From contig NZ_CP029480.1 in the NCBI RefSeq assembly GCF_003258705.1, positions 806,001 to 870,000 on the forward strand: DNA of 64,000 bases. The letters run 5' to 3'. The notes under the pieces were generated by a model, which worked only from the letters and a program-made list of their open reading frames with translations, had not been told where the DNA came from and did no database searches. The position numbers and the translations under genes were made by a program. This DNA comes from Arcticibacterium luteifluviistationis. GTDB taxonomy: Bacteria > Bacteroidota > Bacteroidia > Cytophagales > Spirosomataceae. Shown one piece after another: positions 51,083 to 60,358 of this stretch; within the stretch, counting starts at the first letter, position 1; each line of letters begins with the position of its first letter.

Positions 51083-52732
51083 ATGAAAACCTTTCTATTT
51101 CTATTCTCCTTTTTATGCTGTGCCATACTGACACAGGCACAAAGCAATGACGTACATGAAAAAATAATCATTACATCAAACGCGAATAAAACCGAAGTGT
51201 TTAAAAATGAGAAGTCGATTTTATGTTTGAATGTATCTCCTAAAGATGTTAAGAAGTTTAAGAGACAAGGGTATGTAAAATACAGCAATTTCGGAGCAAA
51301 GGGTGATGGAAAAACTGATGATATAGAAGCTATTGCGGCTACGCATGCATTCGCTAATCAAGAAGGACTTTTAGTAAAAGCAGATAAGGGAGCCACGTAT
51401 TACATCAGTGGGCAAGAGCGAACTGCCATTATTCAGACTGATACCGATTTTGGCACCGCGGCTTTCATCATTGATGATACCGATGTTGAAAACAAAGATT
51501 CACCCGTATTTAAAGTCAGCTCTGAGTTGCAAGCATTTAAACTAGACGCAATAAAATCGCTAAAAAAGAACCAGAAAAAAATCGATGTTTCTTTAGCCCA
51601 AAATTGTTTAATCACCGTGGTCAATTCCAATGTCAAACACTACATCCGATACGGATTAAACCCCAACGCTGGTTCTCCCCAAACGGATATTTTTGTGGTG
51701 GATAAAAACGGTAATGTGGACATGAACGCTCCTATAATTTGGGACTTTGATGAAATAACAGAAATTACCGCACTTCCGATGGACAGCAAAACTCTCAATA
51801 TTACGGGAGGACGTTTCACTACCATTGCCAATAAAGAAGAATCTAAGTATAACTATTATAGCAGAAGTATTGCAATAAGACGCTCTAACGTGGTTTTGGA
51901 TGGACTAGAACATCGAATCATAGGAGAAGGAGAGCACGGTGCTCCTTACAATGGTTTTATCAGCGTTGGTTCTTGCTCTTACGTAACGGTTAAAAATACA
52001 CTACTTACAGGACACAAAACGTATATAACTATGGGTAGAGCAGGTAAGCCAGTGTCTATGGGCAGCTATGACCTTCTGGTTAACAGAGCCCTTAATGTGT
52101 CTTTTATAAACTGCAGCCAAACAAATGACATTGACGATAAGACGTATTGGGGAATATTGGGTTCTAATTTCTCTAAAAATCTTCTTTATGACCAGTGCAC
52201 CTTATCAAGGTTTGATGCCCACATGGGCGTAGCCAATGCCACTATTAGAAATTCGACCTTAGGTCATATGGGTATCAACGCCATTGGTAGTGGAAAGTTT
52301 ATTGTAGAAAACTCTATCATCAGAGGAAGAAGCCTTATAAACCTACGAGCCGATTATGGCAGCACTTGGCAAGGAGAGTTTATTATTCGTGATTGTGTTT
52401 TTGTGCCATCAGGTGGCAAAACAGCTACAGCCAGCTTAATAAATGGATACTATACGGGGATGCATAATTTTGGATACACCTGTTATATGCCAGAGCAAAT
52501 CACCATTGAAAACCTTAAAATAGATGACTCTAATCATCCTGAAGGTTACGAAGGCCCTGCAATCTTCTCTATTTTTAATTCAGAAAGAATGGATGATACT
52601 TATGAAGAGCAGTATCCTTATGTGATTACAAAAGAAGTGCTTCTGAAAAATGTAACTACCTCAAGCGGCAAAGCAATCCGACTTAGTGAAAACCCAATCA
52701 TGTTTAATAATGTGAAAGTAGTGACCCAATAA
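51083..52732 (+). CDS. Exported right-handed beta-helix protein (pectate-lyase-3 type)
   Basis: A 549-residue exported protein (signal ending LTQAQS). The segment YSNFGAKGDGKTDDIEAIAATHAFAN is the start of the pectate-lyase-3/GH55-like superfamily fold. Repeated beta-helix coils follow, with patterns such as VVLDGLEHRIIGEG, VTVKNTLLTGHKT, FINCSQTNDIDD and FIVENSIIRGRSL. Enzyme class cannot be decided; members include polysaccharide lyases and hydrolases. It stands alone, upstream of the TonB-receptor fossil. Confidence 0.75.
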   Translation: MKTFLFLFSFLCCAILTQAQSNDVHEKIIITSNANKTEVFKNEKSILCLNVSPKDVKKFKRQGYVKYSNFGAKGDGKTDDIEAIAATHAFANQEGLLVKADKGATYYISGQERTAIIQTDTDFGTAAFIIDDTDVENKDSPVFKVSSELQAFKLDAIKSLKKNQKKIDVSLAQNCLITVVNSNVKHYIRYGLNPNAGSPQTDIFVVDKNGNVDMNAPIIWDFDEITEITALPMDSKTLNITGGRFTTIANKEESKYNYYSRSIAIRRSNVVLDGLEHRIIGEGEHGAPYNGFISVGSCSYVTVKNTLLTGHKTYITMGRAGKPVSMGSYDLLVNRALNVSFINCSQTNDIDDKTYWGILGSNFSKNLLYDQCTLSRFDAHMGVANATIRNSTLGHMGINAIGSGKFIVENSIIRGRSLINLRADYGSTWQGEFIIRDCVFVPSGGKTATASLINGYYTGMHNFGYTCYMPEQITIENLKIDDSNHPEGYEGPAIFSIFNSERMDDTYEEQYPYVITKEVLLKNVTTSSGKAIRLSENPIMFNNVKVVTQ

Positions 52733-53035
52733 GTTTAAATGAGAACGGAGCGTGATAAGGGCAAATTAACTATTCCACTTATCTGAGGAGTTTGTTAATT
52801 CGCCTTCATCATGCACCTATTTTTATAGGGAACTTGATTAAAAGTTCGGTAGAGGGTTGCTCTTTTGAGACACAATCTTAGCTTATTTTGTTGTACAAAA
52901 GCGATTAAAAACAGGATTTATTCACGCAATCGTTATCGGGAACGTAGCCAAAAAACTCAATATCATATATAAGGTCTAGGAACTTTATATTTAGACTCAT
53001 GGCTTTCAATTACAACAAAGTTCACCATGCAATAG
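52733..53035. other. Spacer holding degenerate sequence
   Basis: About 300 bases. GGCAAATTAAC and GTTAATTCGCC (about 52768-52803) form an imperfect hairpin that may end the beta-helix transcript. The rest may be decayed TonB-receptor sequence but I cannot trace it. Confidence 0.35.
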
Positions 53036-53257
53036 CTTAGCTCAGAAATTATTTCTCAGGGAATCATAGACGCAAGGTTTTTGCTAGATGCAGGTGTGAA
53101 AAAACTTATACAAAACGGTAAAGGTGAACTATTTTTAAACGCTACGGAACTCCTAAATACCATGGTAATAAAAGCCAAAGTAACAGGAAACAACTTCAAC
53201 TATATCAGCAAAAAACACTACGAAACGCAGGTCATTAGATTGGGCTATAGCTATTAG
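53036..53257 (+). pseudogene. C-terminal fragment of a TonB-dependent receptor
   Basis: A 73-codon open stretch after an in-frame stop at 53033-53035. It reads IIDARFLLDAGVKKLIQNGKG, then ELFLNATELLNT, then the terminal YETQVIRLGYSY and stop. This is the typical end of an outer-membrane TonB-dependent receptor: the last barrel strands, the L-F-L-N-A-T-D/E-L-L-N-T motif and a C-terminal aromatic. No start codon, plug or upstream barrel remains. It is a gene relic. Confidence 0.85.
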
Positions 53258-53522
53258 TTTTAGGGCTTATTTTCTTGTGCCTCATCAGGTTTCCGATGGG
53301 GTACTTTTCTGTTTCTTGATATATGCTACCTACCGAAAAATAAATGCTTTTGGCAGTCCCAAGTAATTTCTACAATTTCGCTTATTAAACGGATACAAAT
53401 ATCCAAAAACAAACACTTACAAACGGATATATAAGCGATATAGACGCACCTTTTGTTAACAAGGTGGACATATACTAATGTTGTGTGCAACCTAAAAAAA
53501 ACTGACAGACCAATAAAATTTA
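53258..53522. other. Spacer upstream of the large nuclease-like gene
   Basis: About 265 bases. A segment near 53268-53320 loosely recalls RptA (GGGGTACTTTTCTGTTTC). I see no clear promoter. Confidence 0.3.
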
Positions 53523-56500
53523 ATGAAACTAGTAACAAGAGACAATATAGAACGTTGGGCAGACACTACATTTTCAAAAGCTGCATTACCTTATCTAATT
53601 TCAAGGTTAGTTAGGGCAACTACGCCTGCAAGTACAAAAGCAAACTTACCTTCGGGGAGTGCAACATACATTGGTGGTTGGGATGGTATCGTTAACTGTG
53701 AGTCTGAAACGGCTTACGTACCAAAAGGAACTTCTTTATGGGAATTTGGCACAAATTCAGATATTAAAGGAAAGGCAGATGGTGATTACAATAAAAGAAA
53801 AGGTAATTCAATTGGCTTCACTCCAAAGGATTCTGTATTCGTATTTGTTACTCCGAGACTTTGGTCAAAAAAGGATGAATGGATCAAAGAGAAAAAAGCC
53901 GAAAACCATTGGAAAGATGTAATAGTATATGATTCTGTAGACATTGAACAATGGCTTGATATTGCTTTATCCGTTTCACGTTGGTTTGCAGCACAAGATG
54001 GTGTAGGTACTTATCCTTTTGATGGGATAATGACGGCAGATGAATTTTGGGAAGAATGGTCTATTGGAGCAAAAGGGTTGGTTCTTTTACCTGAAAGCAT
54101 CATTGCAGGAAGGGAGTACGAAAAGAATCAATTACTAATAACATTACAAGGAGACCCGACAATTAAAGGAATAAAAGCATCTACTAAAAATGAAGCAATT
54201 GCCTTTATTATAGCTGCTGCAAAAACTTTCCCTGATGATGATTCTGATAGATTTTTCTCTAAAGCTCTCATAATAGATACCGAAGGAAATTTTAGAGGTG
54301 TTAGGATAAATACAAACACTTCTTTAAACCTCATACCAAGTTTTGATGAAGCACAGCCACTTTACGCTGCTGTATCAAAGGGGCATCACGTTTTAGTTCC
54401 TTTAGGTGCAGATGATGATTTTAATCAAGAAACAATTACCCTTCCTACAATTGATAGAGATGGTCAAATTAATTCACTTATTAAAAGTGGAGTTTCAAAA
54501 GATGAGGCAGAGAAATTTTCACGGGAATCAGGAAGAAACATTACTATTCTGAAAAAACTACTTGGGTTTCCTTATAATAAAGCAAAATGGTTTTTTAAAG
54601 AGGATATTCGAGAAATCATACCAGCACTATTGTTAGGTAGATGGAATGAAACTTTTGTTGGCGATATTGAGCTAATAGAACAGTTATCTAATCAAAAATA
54701 TGCCGAATATTTAGTCACTCTCAATAAATGGAGAAATTTTGAAGAATCACCAATTATTCAAATTGGAGAAACTTGGCGTCTAACTTCACCTTTAGATTTG
54801 TGGACAAATCTATCTGCACAACTTACTGAAAATGATTTTAAAAACCTTCAAGAATGTTTTTATCAAGCATTTAAAAACGGTAATCCAATTATTAAATCTA
54901 AGGATGAAAACGATTTTGCAGCCAGTTTTAATAAAAAGAGAAAGTATTCAAATTGGTCAAGAGAAGGCTTAACCCAATCATTAATTCTTGTTGGCCGCTT
55001 GGGTGATAGCATCAAAATACCGAATCTTAATAAACCTCAAAATTGGGTAGATAACATAGTACTTGATTTATTGTACAATGCAACTGGAGAAACTTGGGTT
55101 TCTGTAGACCACGAATTACCTCTTATTTCTGAAGCATCACCAGATAGTTTTCTAAAATCAGTGAATAATTCCTTAGCGAAGGAAAAACCTGAAATAATGG
55201 AAATGTTTGAAGAAGATGATGGTATTCTTCACAAAACAAGTCACCATACCGGTTTACTTTGGGCTCTTGAAAATTTAGCTTGGTTACCAGAATACCTTAG
55301 AGACTCAAGTTTAATTTTATTGCAACTCTCAAGACTTGACCCTGGCGGTAATTTATCGAACAGACCATTAAATAGTATAACGGAAATATTTAAACCGTGG
55401 CACTATCAAACACTCGCATCTTATGATGAAAGAATGGCAGTCTTAAAATATATTACAGAGCGTGAACAAGAAACGGGTTGGTCACTGCTTATTCGTATGC
55501 TCCCCGAACATCGCGGTGTTGCTCACCCAACGCATAAAATGCGTTGGAGAATGTTTGATAAAAATACCAATCTAAAATATACGTATCAGGAAATTTGGTA
55601 TACGCATTCAGCAGTAATTGAAATGCTTCTTGAGCTTTTTGATTTTAATGAAAATAAGTTTGCCGAGTTAATCAATGAAGTTACAAATCTAAGCACCAAA
55701 GATAAAGACAGGGTTTTGACTTGGGCGGATAAGGTATGCTTAAAAGTAGAGCAAAAGAGCTTCATAACTTGGGCTACCACAAGAAAAATATTAAATCATC
55801 ATAGGTCCCATCCCGATGAAGATTGGGCATTACCTGAATTAGAATTGAAAAGGTTAGAAGACTTGTACAATAAACTTCAACCAACTTCTACTTTAGATAA
55901 ATACATTTGGTTGTTTAATGACCATTGGCCTCAGTTTCCTGAAGGAACCGAAAATAAAGATAATGAGCATGAAAAGCGTCACGAACAGAAACAAAAAAGA
56001 GTTGATGATGCAAGAAAAGATGCAGTTATAAATTTTATTTCTGAATTAGGTTTAGAGAAAACTTTAGAACTCAGAAATAAAATATCTCAATTATGGGCTT
56101 TTGGCTATGCTTTGGCAGATGTAATTTCTAAACAAGAAGATATTTTTACCGTAAGTAAATGTCTATCTGATGAAGAAAGTAAAATAACCTTTGTTCATAG
56201 TTTTATTTACCGTAAATCTATTAAAGAGGGTTTTGATTGGGTTAAAGTCTTATTTAATGATTTGCAAGAAAATGGCAATAGCCATCAAGCACTCTCGAAT
56301 ATTTTAATTCCTATTAACCAAAATAAGGAGCTGTGGGATTTCATTTCTACTTTAAATGAAGAAATTCAGAATCTATATTGGCAAAATGTAAGACCCCATT
56401 TTTATCATATTTCTGATGCTGAAAAAGTTTTTGGAGTAAAAATGCTTTTAAATCATAAAAGGTTTTTTTCTGCAATTGATATTGCTTCACATTTCCCTAA

Positions 56501-57320
56501 AGTTATTCCAACCAACCTTCTTGCAGAAACACTCCGAAGAGCAGGAACTGAAGAGTCAAGTGAGACGATACCCTTTAATGGCTATGAAATTGAAAGAATA
56601 TTTGAAGAAATAGATAATCGAGAAGGTATTGAAAAATCAACTCTTATTGAGTTAGAATGGCTGTATCTCCCTATTTTAGATTCATACGGTACAAAAAGAA
56701 ACCCAATAAATCTTGAAGAAGAATTAGCAAATAACCCTGATTTTTTCATTGATGTATTAAAGTGGATTTATCTTCCTAAGGATAAAACTTTATTAGAAGA
56801 GGAAAGAAAAGGACTTAAAGATGAAATTATCGAAAGTAGAGCGAAACAATCATATCACCTACTTAACTCTTGGAAAAAAATACCAGGAATGAAAGACGAT
56901 TATTCTATTGATGAAATGGAATTAAAAAGCTGGATAGACAAAGTACGCGAACTTGCTAAAAACGTAAGCAGGTTGGAAGTTGCAGATATGCAAATCGGAA
57001 AGCTGTTAGCTCAATATCCTGAAAATATACCTGAATGGCCACAGGAAACAATATTTAAGATAATAGAAGAAATAAGCTCAGACAGAATAATGAGAAACTA
57101 TTCATCTGCATTATATAATAAAAGAGGCTCTTCAACAAGAGGTGCTTTTGATGGAGGCGATATTGAAAGAGCAAATGCTCATTATTTTGAAAAACTAGAA
57201 AGAGACTTTAAAAGTAAATATCCGAATGTTGCAGAAATTTTTAAAAGACTGTCCGATAGTTATCTCTTTGAAGCAAATCAAATGGACGAAGAAGCGGAAA
57301 GAAATAAATTAGAATATTAG
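53523..57320 (+). CDS. 1265-aa protein with nuclease-like N-terminus and STAND-like region, putative defence protein
   Basis: A very large soluble protein. Residues 1-155 look like a restriction-type nuclease: GWDG (Asp54), SLWEFGT (Glu74), then DIKGKADGDY (Lys82/84) and FVFVTPRLW, fitting a PD-(D/E)XK-like core. Residues 190-350 follow the layout of a STAND/AAA module (IIAGREYEKNQL, LNLIPSFDE, KFSRESGRNITILKKLLG), but the place of the Walker A loop reads IKASTKNEAIAF, with no GxxGxGK. Residues 350-1265 are helical with W- and L-rich repeats. I know similar long uncharacterised proteins from other bacteria. It is a lone gene among relics and repeats. Confidence 0.8.
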   Translation: MKLVTRDNIERWADTTFSKAALPYLISRLVRATTPASTKANLPSGSATYIGGWDGIVNCESETAYVPKGTSLWEFGTNSDIKGKADGDYNKRKGNSIGFTPKDSVFVFVTPRLWSKKDEWIKEKKAENHWKDVIVYDSVDIEQWLDIALSVSRWFAAQDGVGTYPFDGIMTADEFWEEWSIGAKGLVLLPESIIAGREYEKNQLLITLQGDPTIKGIKASTKNEAIAFIIAAAKTFPDDDSDRFFSKALIIDTEGNFRGVRINTNTSLNLIPSFDEAQPLYAAVSKGHHVLVPLGADDDFNQETITLPTIDRDGQINSLIKSGVSKDEAEKFSRESGRNITILKKLLGFPYNKAKWFFKEDIREIIPALLLGRWNETFVGDIELIEQLSNQKYAEYLVTLNKWRNFEESPIIQIGETWRLTSPLDLWTNLSAQLTENDFKNLQECFYQAFKNGNPIIKSKDENDFAASFNKKRKYSNWSREGLTQSLILVGRLGDSIKIPNLNKPQNWVDNIVLDLLYNATGETWVSVDHELPLISEASPDSFLKSVNNSLAKEKPEIMEMFEEDDGILHKTSHHTGLLWALENLAWLPEYLRDSSLILLQLSRLDPGGNLSNRPLNSITEIFKPWHYQTLASYDERMAVLKYITEREQETGWSLLIRMLPEHRGVAHPTHKMRWRMFDKNTNLKYTYQEIWYTHSAVIEMLLELFDFNENKFAELINEVTNLSTKDKDRVLTWADKVCLKVEQKSFITWATTRKILNHHRSHPDEDWALPELELKRLEDLYNKLQPTSTLDKYIWLFNDHWPQFPEGTENKDNEHEKRHEQKQKRVDDARKDAVINFISELGLEKTLELRNKISQLWAFGYALADVISKQEDIFTVSKCLSDEESKITFVHSFIYRKSIKEGFDWVKVLFNDLQENGNSHQALSNILIPINQNKELWDFISTLNEEIQNLYWQNVRPHFYHISDAEKVFGVKMLLNHKRFFSAIDIASHFPKVIPTNLLAETLRRAGTEESSETIPFNGYEIERIFEEIDNREGIEKSTLIELEWLYLPILDSYGTKRNPINLEEELANNPDFFIDVLKWIYLPKDKTLLEEERKGLKDEIIESRAKQSYHLLNSWKKIPGMKDDYSIDEMELKSWIDKVRELAKNVSRLEVADMQIGKLLAQYPENIPEWPQETIFKIIEEISSDRIMRNYSSALYNKRGSSTRGAFDGGDIERANAHYFEKLERDFKSKYPNVAEIFKRLSDSYLFEANQMDEEAERNKLEY

Positions 57321-57339
57321 GATAATAGGCAGCAAACAA

Positions 57340-57383
57340 TTAGGCTCGAATGCAGCGAAGTAAGACTTCGGTTCATTTGAGCC
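57340..57383 (+). terminator. Long imperfect hairpin after the large gene
   Basis: AGGCTC-x-AATG ... CGAAGT / GACTTCG ... CATT-x-GAGCCT pair in nested stems, starting about 20 bases after the stop. It lacks a T tract, so it could be a terminator or a repeat-type hairpin. Confidence 0.5.
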
Positions 57384-57450
57384 TCTGTTGAGCTTAATCA
57401 CCCAGATATTTGCTATGGGGATTCAATGGAGCTCGTTTGTTATTTGTGTT

Positions 57451-57585
57451 TTAAGAAGGGGTTTCTGTAACTATAATTTCAATTTTGCTCCCTTTATTTC
57501 GCCTAAGTTTCCGACTAATCCTGCCTTTTAAATACCCGTCTTTAGCAAAAATGTCAGCTATAGACATCTCTCCCAACTCAGCCAT
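57451..57585 (-). pseudogene. Possible gene remnant next to the solo REP
   Basis: A 44-codon frame starting inside the REP-like element at 57585: MAELGEMSIADIFAKDGY, then LKGRISRKLRRNKGS, then KIEIIVTETPS and stop. The composition is protein-like and looks like the C-terminal end of a longer protein. I do not recognise it. The start codon may be accidental. Confidence 0.3.
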
Positions 57586-57636
57586 GCGAGGTGTTTTCGA
57601 CCTCGTACTATCTTTAACAGGTCTTCAGACTTAAAC
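57583..57636. repeat. Solo REP-like element matching the RAYT left end
   Basis: ATGCGAGGTGTTTTCGACCTCGTAC followed by ACAGGTCTTCAGACTT. This repeats the order of the left end of the transposase element at 44641-44692: a first hairpin (CGAGGT/ACCTCG), GTAC, then ACAG and a second hairpin with GGTCTTCAGAC. No transposase is adjacent, so it is probably a non-autonomous copy. Confidence 0.7.
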
Positions 57637-57768
57637 TAAAAATACCTTCATAAAAAGCCCTGTTTATAGAAGAACAAAGCTAAAAACATAATTATCGCCA
57701 AAGAATATATTATTATTGTTTATCAATAAATATACATTATCTTTCGGCATAATTAAACATTAATAGTT

Positions 57769-58305
57769 ATGTCAAACAGCGATACTTTAGTTTTTAAAGC
57801 TCTTAAAATTGTGGCTTGGGTAATCTTCGTGGGCTTATGTATAGAAGCTGGAGGTTTACTGGTCAATTTTGTTTTCAGTATCTATAGTCCCGCCTTTGTT
57901 GAAAACTTATATCAGAAACTCGACCTAAGCGGCATTTATTCTCAGAGTAAATGGGCATTTTTCAGCATGTATAGTTTTATCTTGGTGATAGCATTTTTAA
58001 AAGCTTACCTCTTTTATATTCTTATCAAGCTTGTCAGCAATTTTGATTTGGCCAAACCTTTCAATGAATTCGTGTCGGAGCAGATATCACAAATCAGCTA
58101 CTACACTTTTTCCATAGGGCTATTAAGTTACCTAGCCAGACAGTCCGCCAAAAGTTTAAATCATCAGGGTTTTGTAACAGACAGTCTTAATCCATTTTGG
58201 GCCGATAGCCAAGCATTTATACTAATGGCAGCAGTGGTTTATATTATTGCCCTTATTTTCAAAAGAGGGATAGCTATTCAAAACGAAAACGATTTAACTG
58301 TATAA
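57769..58305 (+). CDS. DUF2975 membrane protein
   Basis: A 178-residue protein with four membrane helices (about residues 14-35, 64-85, 110-128, 148-166) and the DUF2975 pattern, including FDLAKPFNEFVSEQISQISYYTF before the third helix. DUF2975 proteins are regularly encoded with a small Xre-type regulator, as here: the HTH gene starts 2 bases after this stop. Function is unknown; the pair behaves like a small regulated membrane module. Confidence 0.88.
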   Translation: MSNSDTLVFKALKIVAWVIFVGLCIEAGGLLVNFVFSIYSPAFVENLYQKLDLSGIYSQSKWAFFSMYSFILVIAFLKAYLFYILIKLVSNFDLAKPFNEFVSEQISQISYYTFSIGLLSYLARQSAKSLNHQGFVTDSLNPFWADSQAFILMAAVVYIIALIFKRGIAIQNENDLTV

Positions 58306-58307
58306 GC

Positions 58308-58517
58308 ATGCCAATCATTGTAAACTTAGACGTGATGATGGCGAAGCGAAAACTCTCTCTGAACGAACTTTCAGAAAGAGTTGGTGTCACATTATCAAAC
58401 CTCTCCATCTTAAAAACAGGTAAAGCTAAAGCAGTACGTTTTAGTACTTTAGAAGCCATTTGTAAAGCTCTAGACTGCCAACCAGGTGACCTTTTAGAAT
58501 TCACAAGTGAGGAATAG
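58308..58517 (+). CDS. Xre-family regulator (YozG-like)
   Basis: A 69-residue HTH_3-type protein: AKRKLSLNELSERVGVTLSNLSILKTGKAKAVRFSTLEAICKALDCQPGDLLEF. This compact form matches the YozG group, which is paired with DUF2975 proteins. It starts 2 bases after the DUF2975 stop, so the two are co-transcribed. Probably controls its own operon. Confidence 0.92.
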   Translation: MPIIVNLDVMMAKRKLSLNELSERVGVTLSNLSILKTGKAKAVRFSTLEAICKALDCQPGDLLEFTSEE

Positions 58518-58632
58518 CATCTTTTACGATAAAACATGCTTTTTATATCTGGTTGAATTTATTCATTATTTAAGCTGTTAAAGCAAAAACTATTGCCATA
58601 AAACGGATGCTGTTTACCCAATCAAAAAGTGC

Positions 58633-59202
58633 ATGAAAAACCTACTAAACTACATTGAATCACGATTTCCTATCACAGCTGACGACATTAGTTTGCTGGA
58701 AAAATGTTTGATTGTGGAAAATGTCCCGGCACACACCAAGCTTTTAGAAGCAGGGAATGTAGAGCGGTATCTTTATTTTTTGAATACCGGAATTGTAAAA
58801 GGTTATCAAAATGTAGATGGTAAATTAGTCATTCAGCATCTAGTTCCTGAGCAAGACTTTTTCACAGCTTTGGATAGTTTTATGAGCGAAACGCCATCCG
58901 TAGAATATTATGAAACAGTTTCAGATTGTAATCTGATTAAGATATCCAAGCCTGATTTTGACCTACTTCAAGAAAGCAGCAGCTTCTTTAGTGAATTTGT
59001 AAATACGGTGACCAATGAACACTTAAGTTGCAAACTGGAACGTGTTAAAGACTTTCAGGTTTTAACGGCTAAAGAGCGGTATGTCAAGTTTATGAATCAG
59101 CATCCTAAATTGGCTTTGAATGTTTCGGTAGAAAACATTGCTTCATTCTTAGGCATGGAACCACAGTCTTTGAGTAGAATACGCAAGCAAATCGCTTTCT
59201 AA
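58633..59202 (+). CDS. Crp/Fnr-family transcriptional regulator
   Basis: A 189-residue regulator with an N-terminal cyclic-nucleotide-binding-like beta roll (residues about 25-115, VPAHTKLLEAGNVERYLYFLNTGIVKGY) and a C-terminal helix-turn-helix (VENIASFLGMEPQSLSRIRKQI). No Fe-S cysteines of the Fnr type are present. The beta roll lacks the cAMP phosphate-binding Arg pattern, as is common in Bacteroidota members. The epimerase-like gene follows after 60 bases and may be its target. Confidence 0.9.
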   Translation: MKNLLNYIESRFPITADDISLLEKCLIVENVPAHTKLLEAGNVERYLYFLNTGIVKGYQNVDGKLVIQHLVPEQDFFTALDSFMSETPSVEYYETVSDCNLIKISKPDFDLLQESSSFFSEFVNTVTNEHLSCKLERVKDFQVLTAKERYVKFMNQHPKLALNVSVENIASFLGMEPQSLSRIRKQIAF

Positions 59203-59262
59203 CAAATGTTATTTTAATACGCTCCTATCCTATTGAAATTTGCTCAACAAAAAAAATAAAAC

Positions 59263-60267
59263 ATGAGCATAGAAATATCATTGGTAACAGGAGCAAACGG
59301 ACACTTAGGAAACAACTTGGTAAGGTTGTTACTTTCAAAAAATCATACAGTAAGAGCAAGCGTCAGAAACATAGATAATCAAGAAGCTTTTAATGGTTTA
59401 GCATGTGAAGTGGTACAGGCAGATATTACCGATAGAGCATCGCTAAAAAAAGCATTTAAAGGCGTGACAAACTTATACGCCGTAGGAGCGAATTTCAGCA
59501 TGTGGGCTAAAAACCCCAAAGTTGAAATATATGACAATAATGTACAAGGCACTCAAAATGTATTTGAAATAGCCAAAGAATGTGGCATTAAAAACATTGT
59601 ATATGTAAGTTCTGTAGCCTCTTTAGACTTTACCAAATTGCCGGCGAATGTTGACAATGGCTATAACCAAGACCGTAGAAACTGGTATTACAACTCCAAA
59701 AATGATTCTGATAAACTTGCGATAGAATTAGGGGAAAAATATGGCATCAGAACCGTGGTAGTATTACCATCGGCCATGATAGGCCGCGTGGCTCATAAAC
59801 TTAGCTACACCAATGGCCTCGTGAAACAAATATTAGATGGTGAAATTCCTGTAGATACCAATGTTACCTTGAATTGGATAGATGTTAAAGATGTGGCTTT
59901 GGGTGCATACCAAGCCATGCTAAAAGGTAGAAAAGGCGAACGCTATATTCTTGCCAACGAACAGCATACTTCTTTACAAGAAAGTGTAAAAATAGCCGCT
60001 GAAAGCTATCCAGAATTAAAACTAAAAACACCTAAAAAAGTGCCTAAATGTGTGCTTTACACCGTAGCTGGCTTGATGGAGTTTGGAAGTAAAATAACGG
60101 GCAAAGAACCACAACTTCAACGTCATTATGTGGACATGTTTTATGGACTGAAGCAAGATTACGATATCAGCAAATCAAAACAAGAGTTAGGTTTCAAACC
60201 GAAATTATCTAAAGAAGCATTAATAGAAGCAATGACCTATCTGAAGAATGATTGGAAAAAGGTGTAA
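59263..60267 (+). CDS. NAD(P)-dependent epimerase/dehydratase-like (extended SDR)
   Basis: A 334-residue extended short-chain dehydrogenase. The nucleotide motif is VTGANGHLGNNLVRLL at residues about 8-23, YVSSVAS carries the catalytic Ser, and the Y-x-x-x-K motif is YYNSK. It resembles dihydroflavonol-reductase or 3-beta-HSD-like bacterial proteins. Substrate unknown. Downstream of a Crp-family regulator on the same strand. Confidence 0.88.
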   Translation: MSIEISLVTGANGHLGNNLVRLLLSKNHTVRASVRNIDNQEAFNGLACEVVQADITDRASLKKAFKGVTNLYAVGANFSMWAKNPKVEIYDNNVQGTQNVFEIAKECGIKNIVYVSSVASLDFTKLPANVDNGYNQDRRNWYYNSKNDSDKLAIELGEKYGIRTVVVLPSAMIGRVAHKLSYTNGLVKQILDGEIPVDTNVTLNWIDVKDVALGAYQAMLKGRKGERYILANEQHTSLQESVKIAAESYPELKLKTPKKVPKCVLYTVAGLMEFGSKITGKEPQLQRHYVDMFYGLKQDYDISKSKQELGFKPKLSKEALIEAMTYLKNDWKKV

Positions 60268-60358
60268 AAACCTTTTTCTTTCATACCAGCGTAGCCGTCT
60301 GTAAACTCTCTTTGACTGTTCTTTTAGAAGTGATTATCTGAATACTAAATCACCAGTA

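Noticed and set aside
53268-53320. Possible degenerate RptA copy
   Set aside because: Similarity is loose and cannot be separated from chance by eye.
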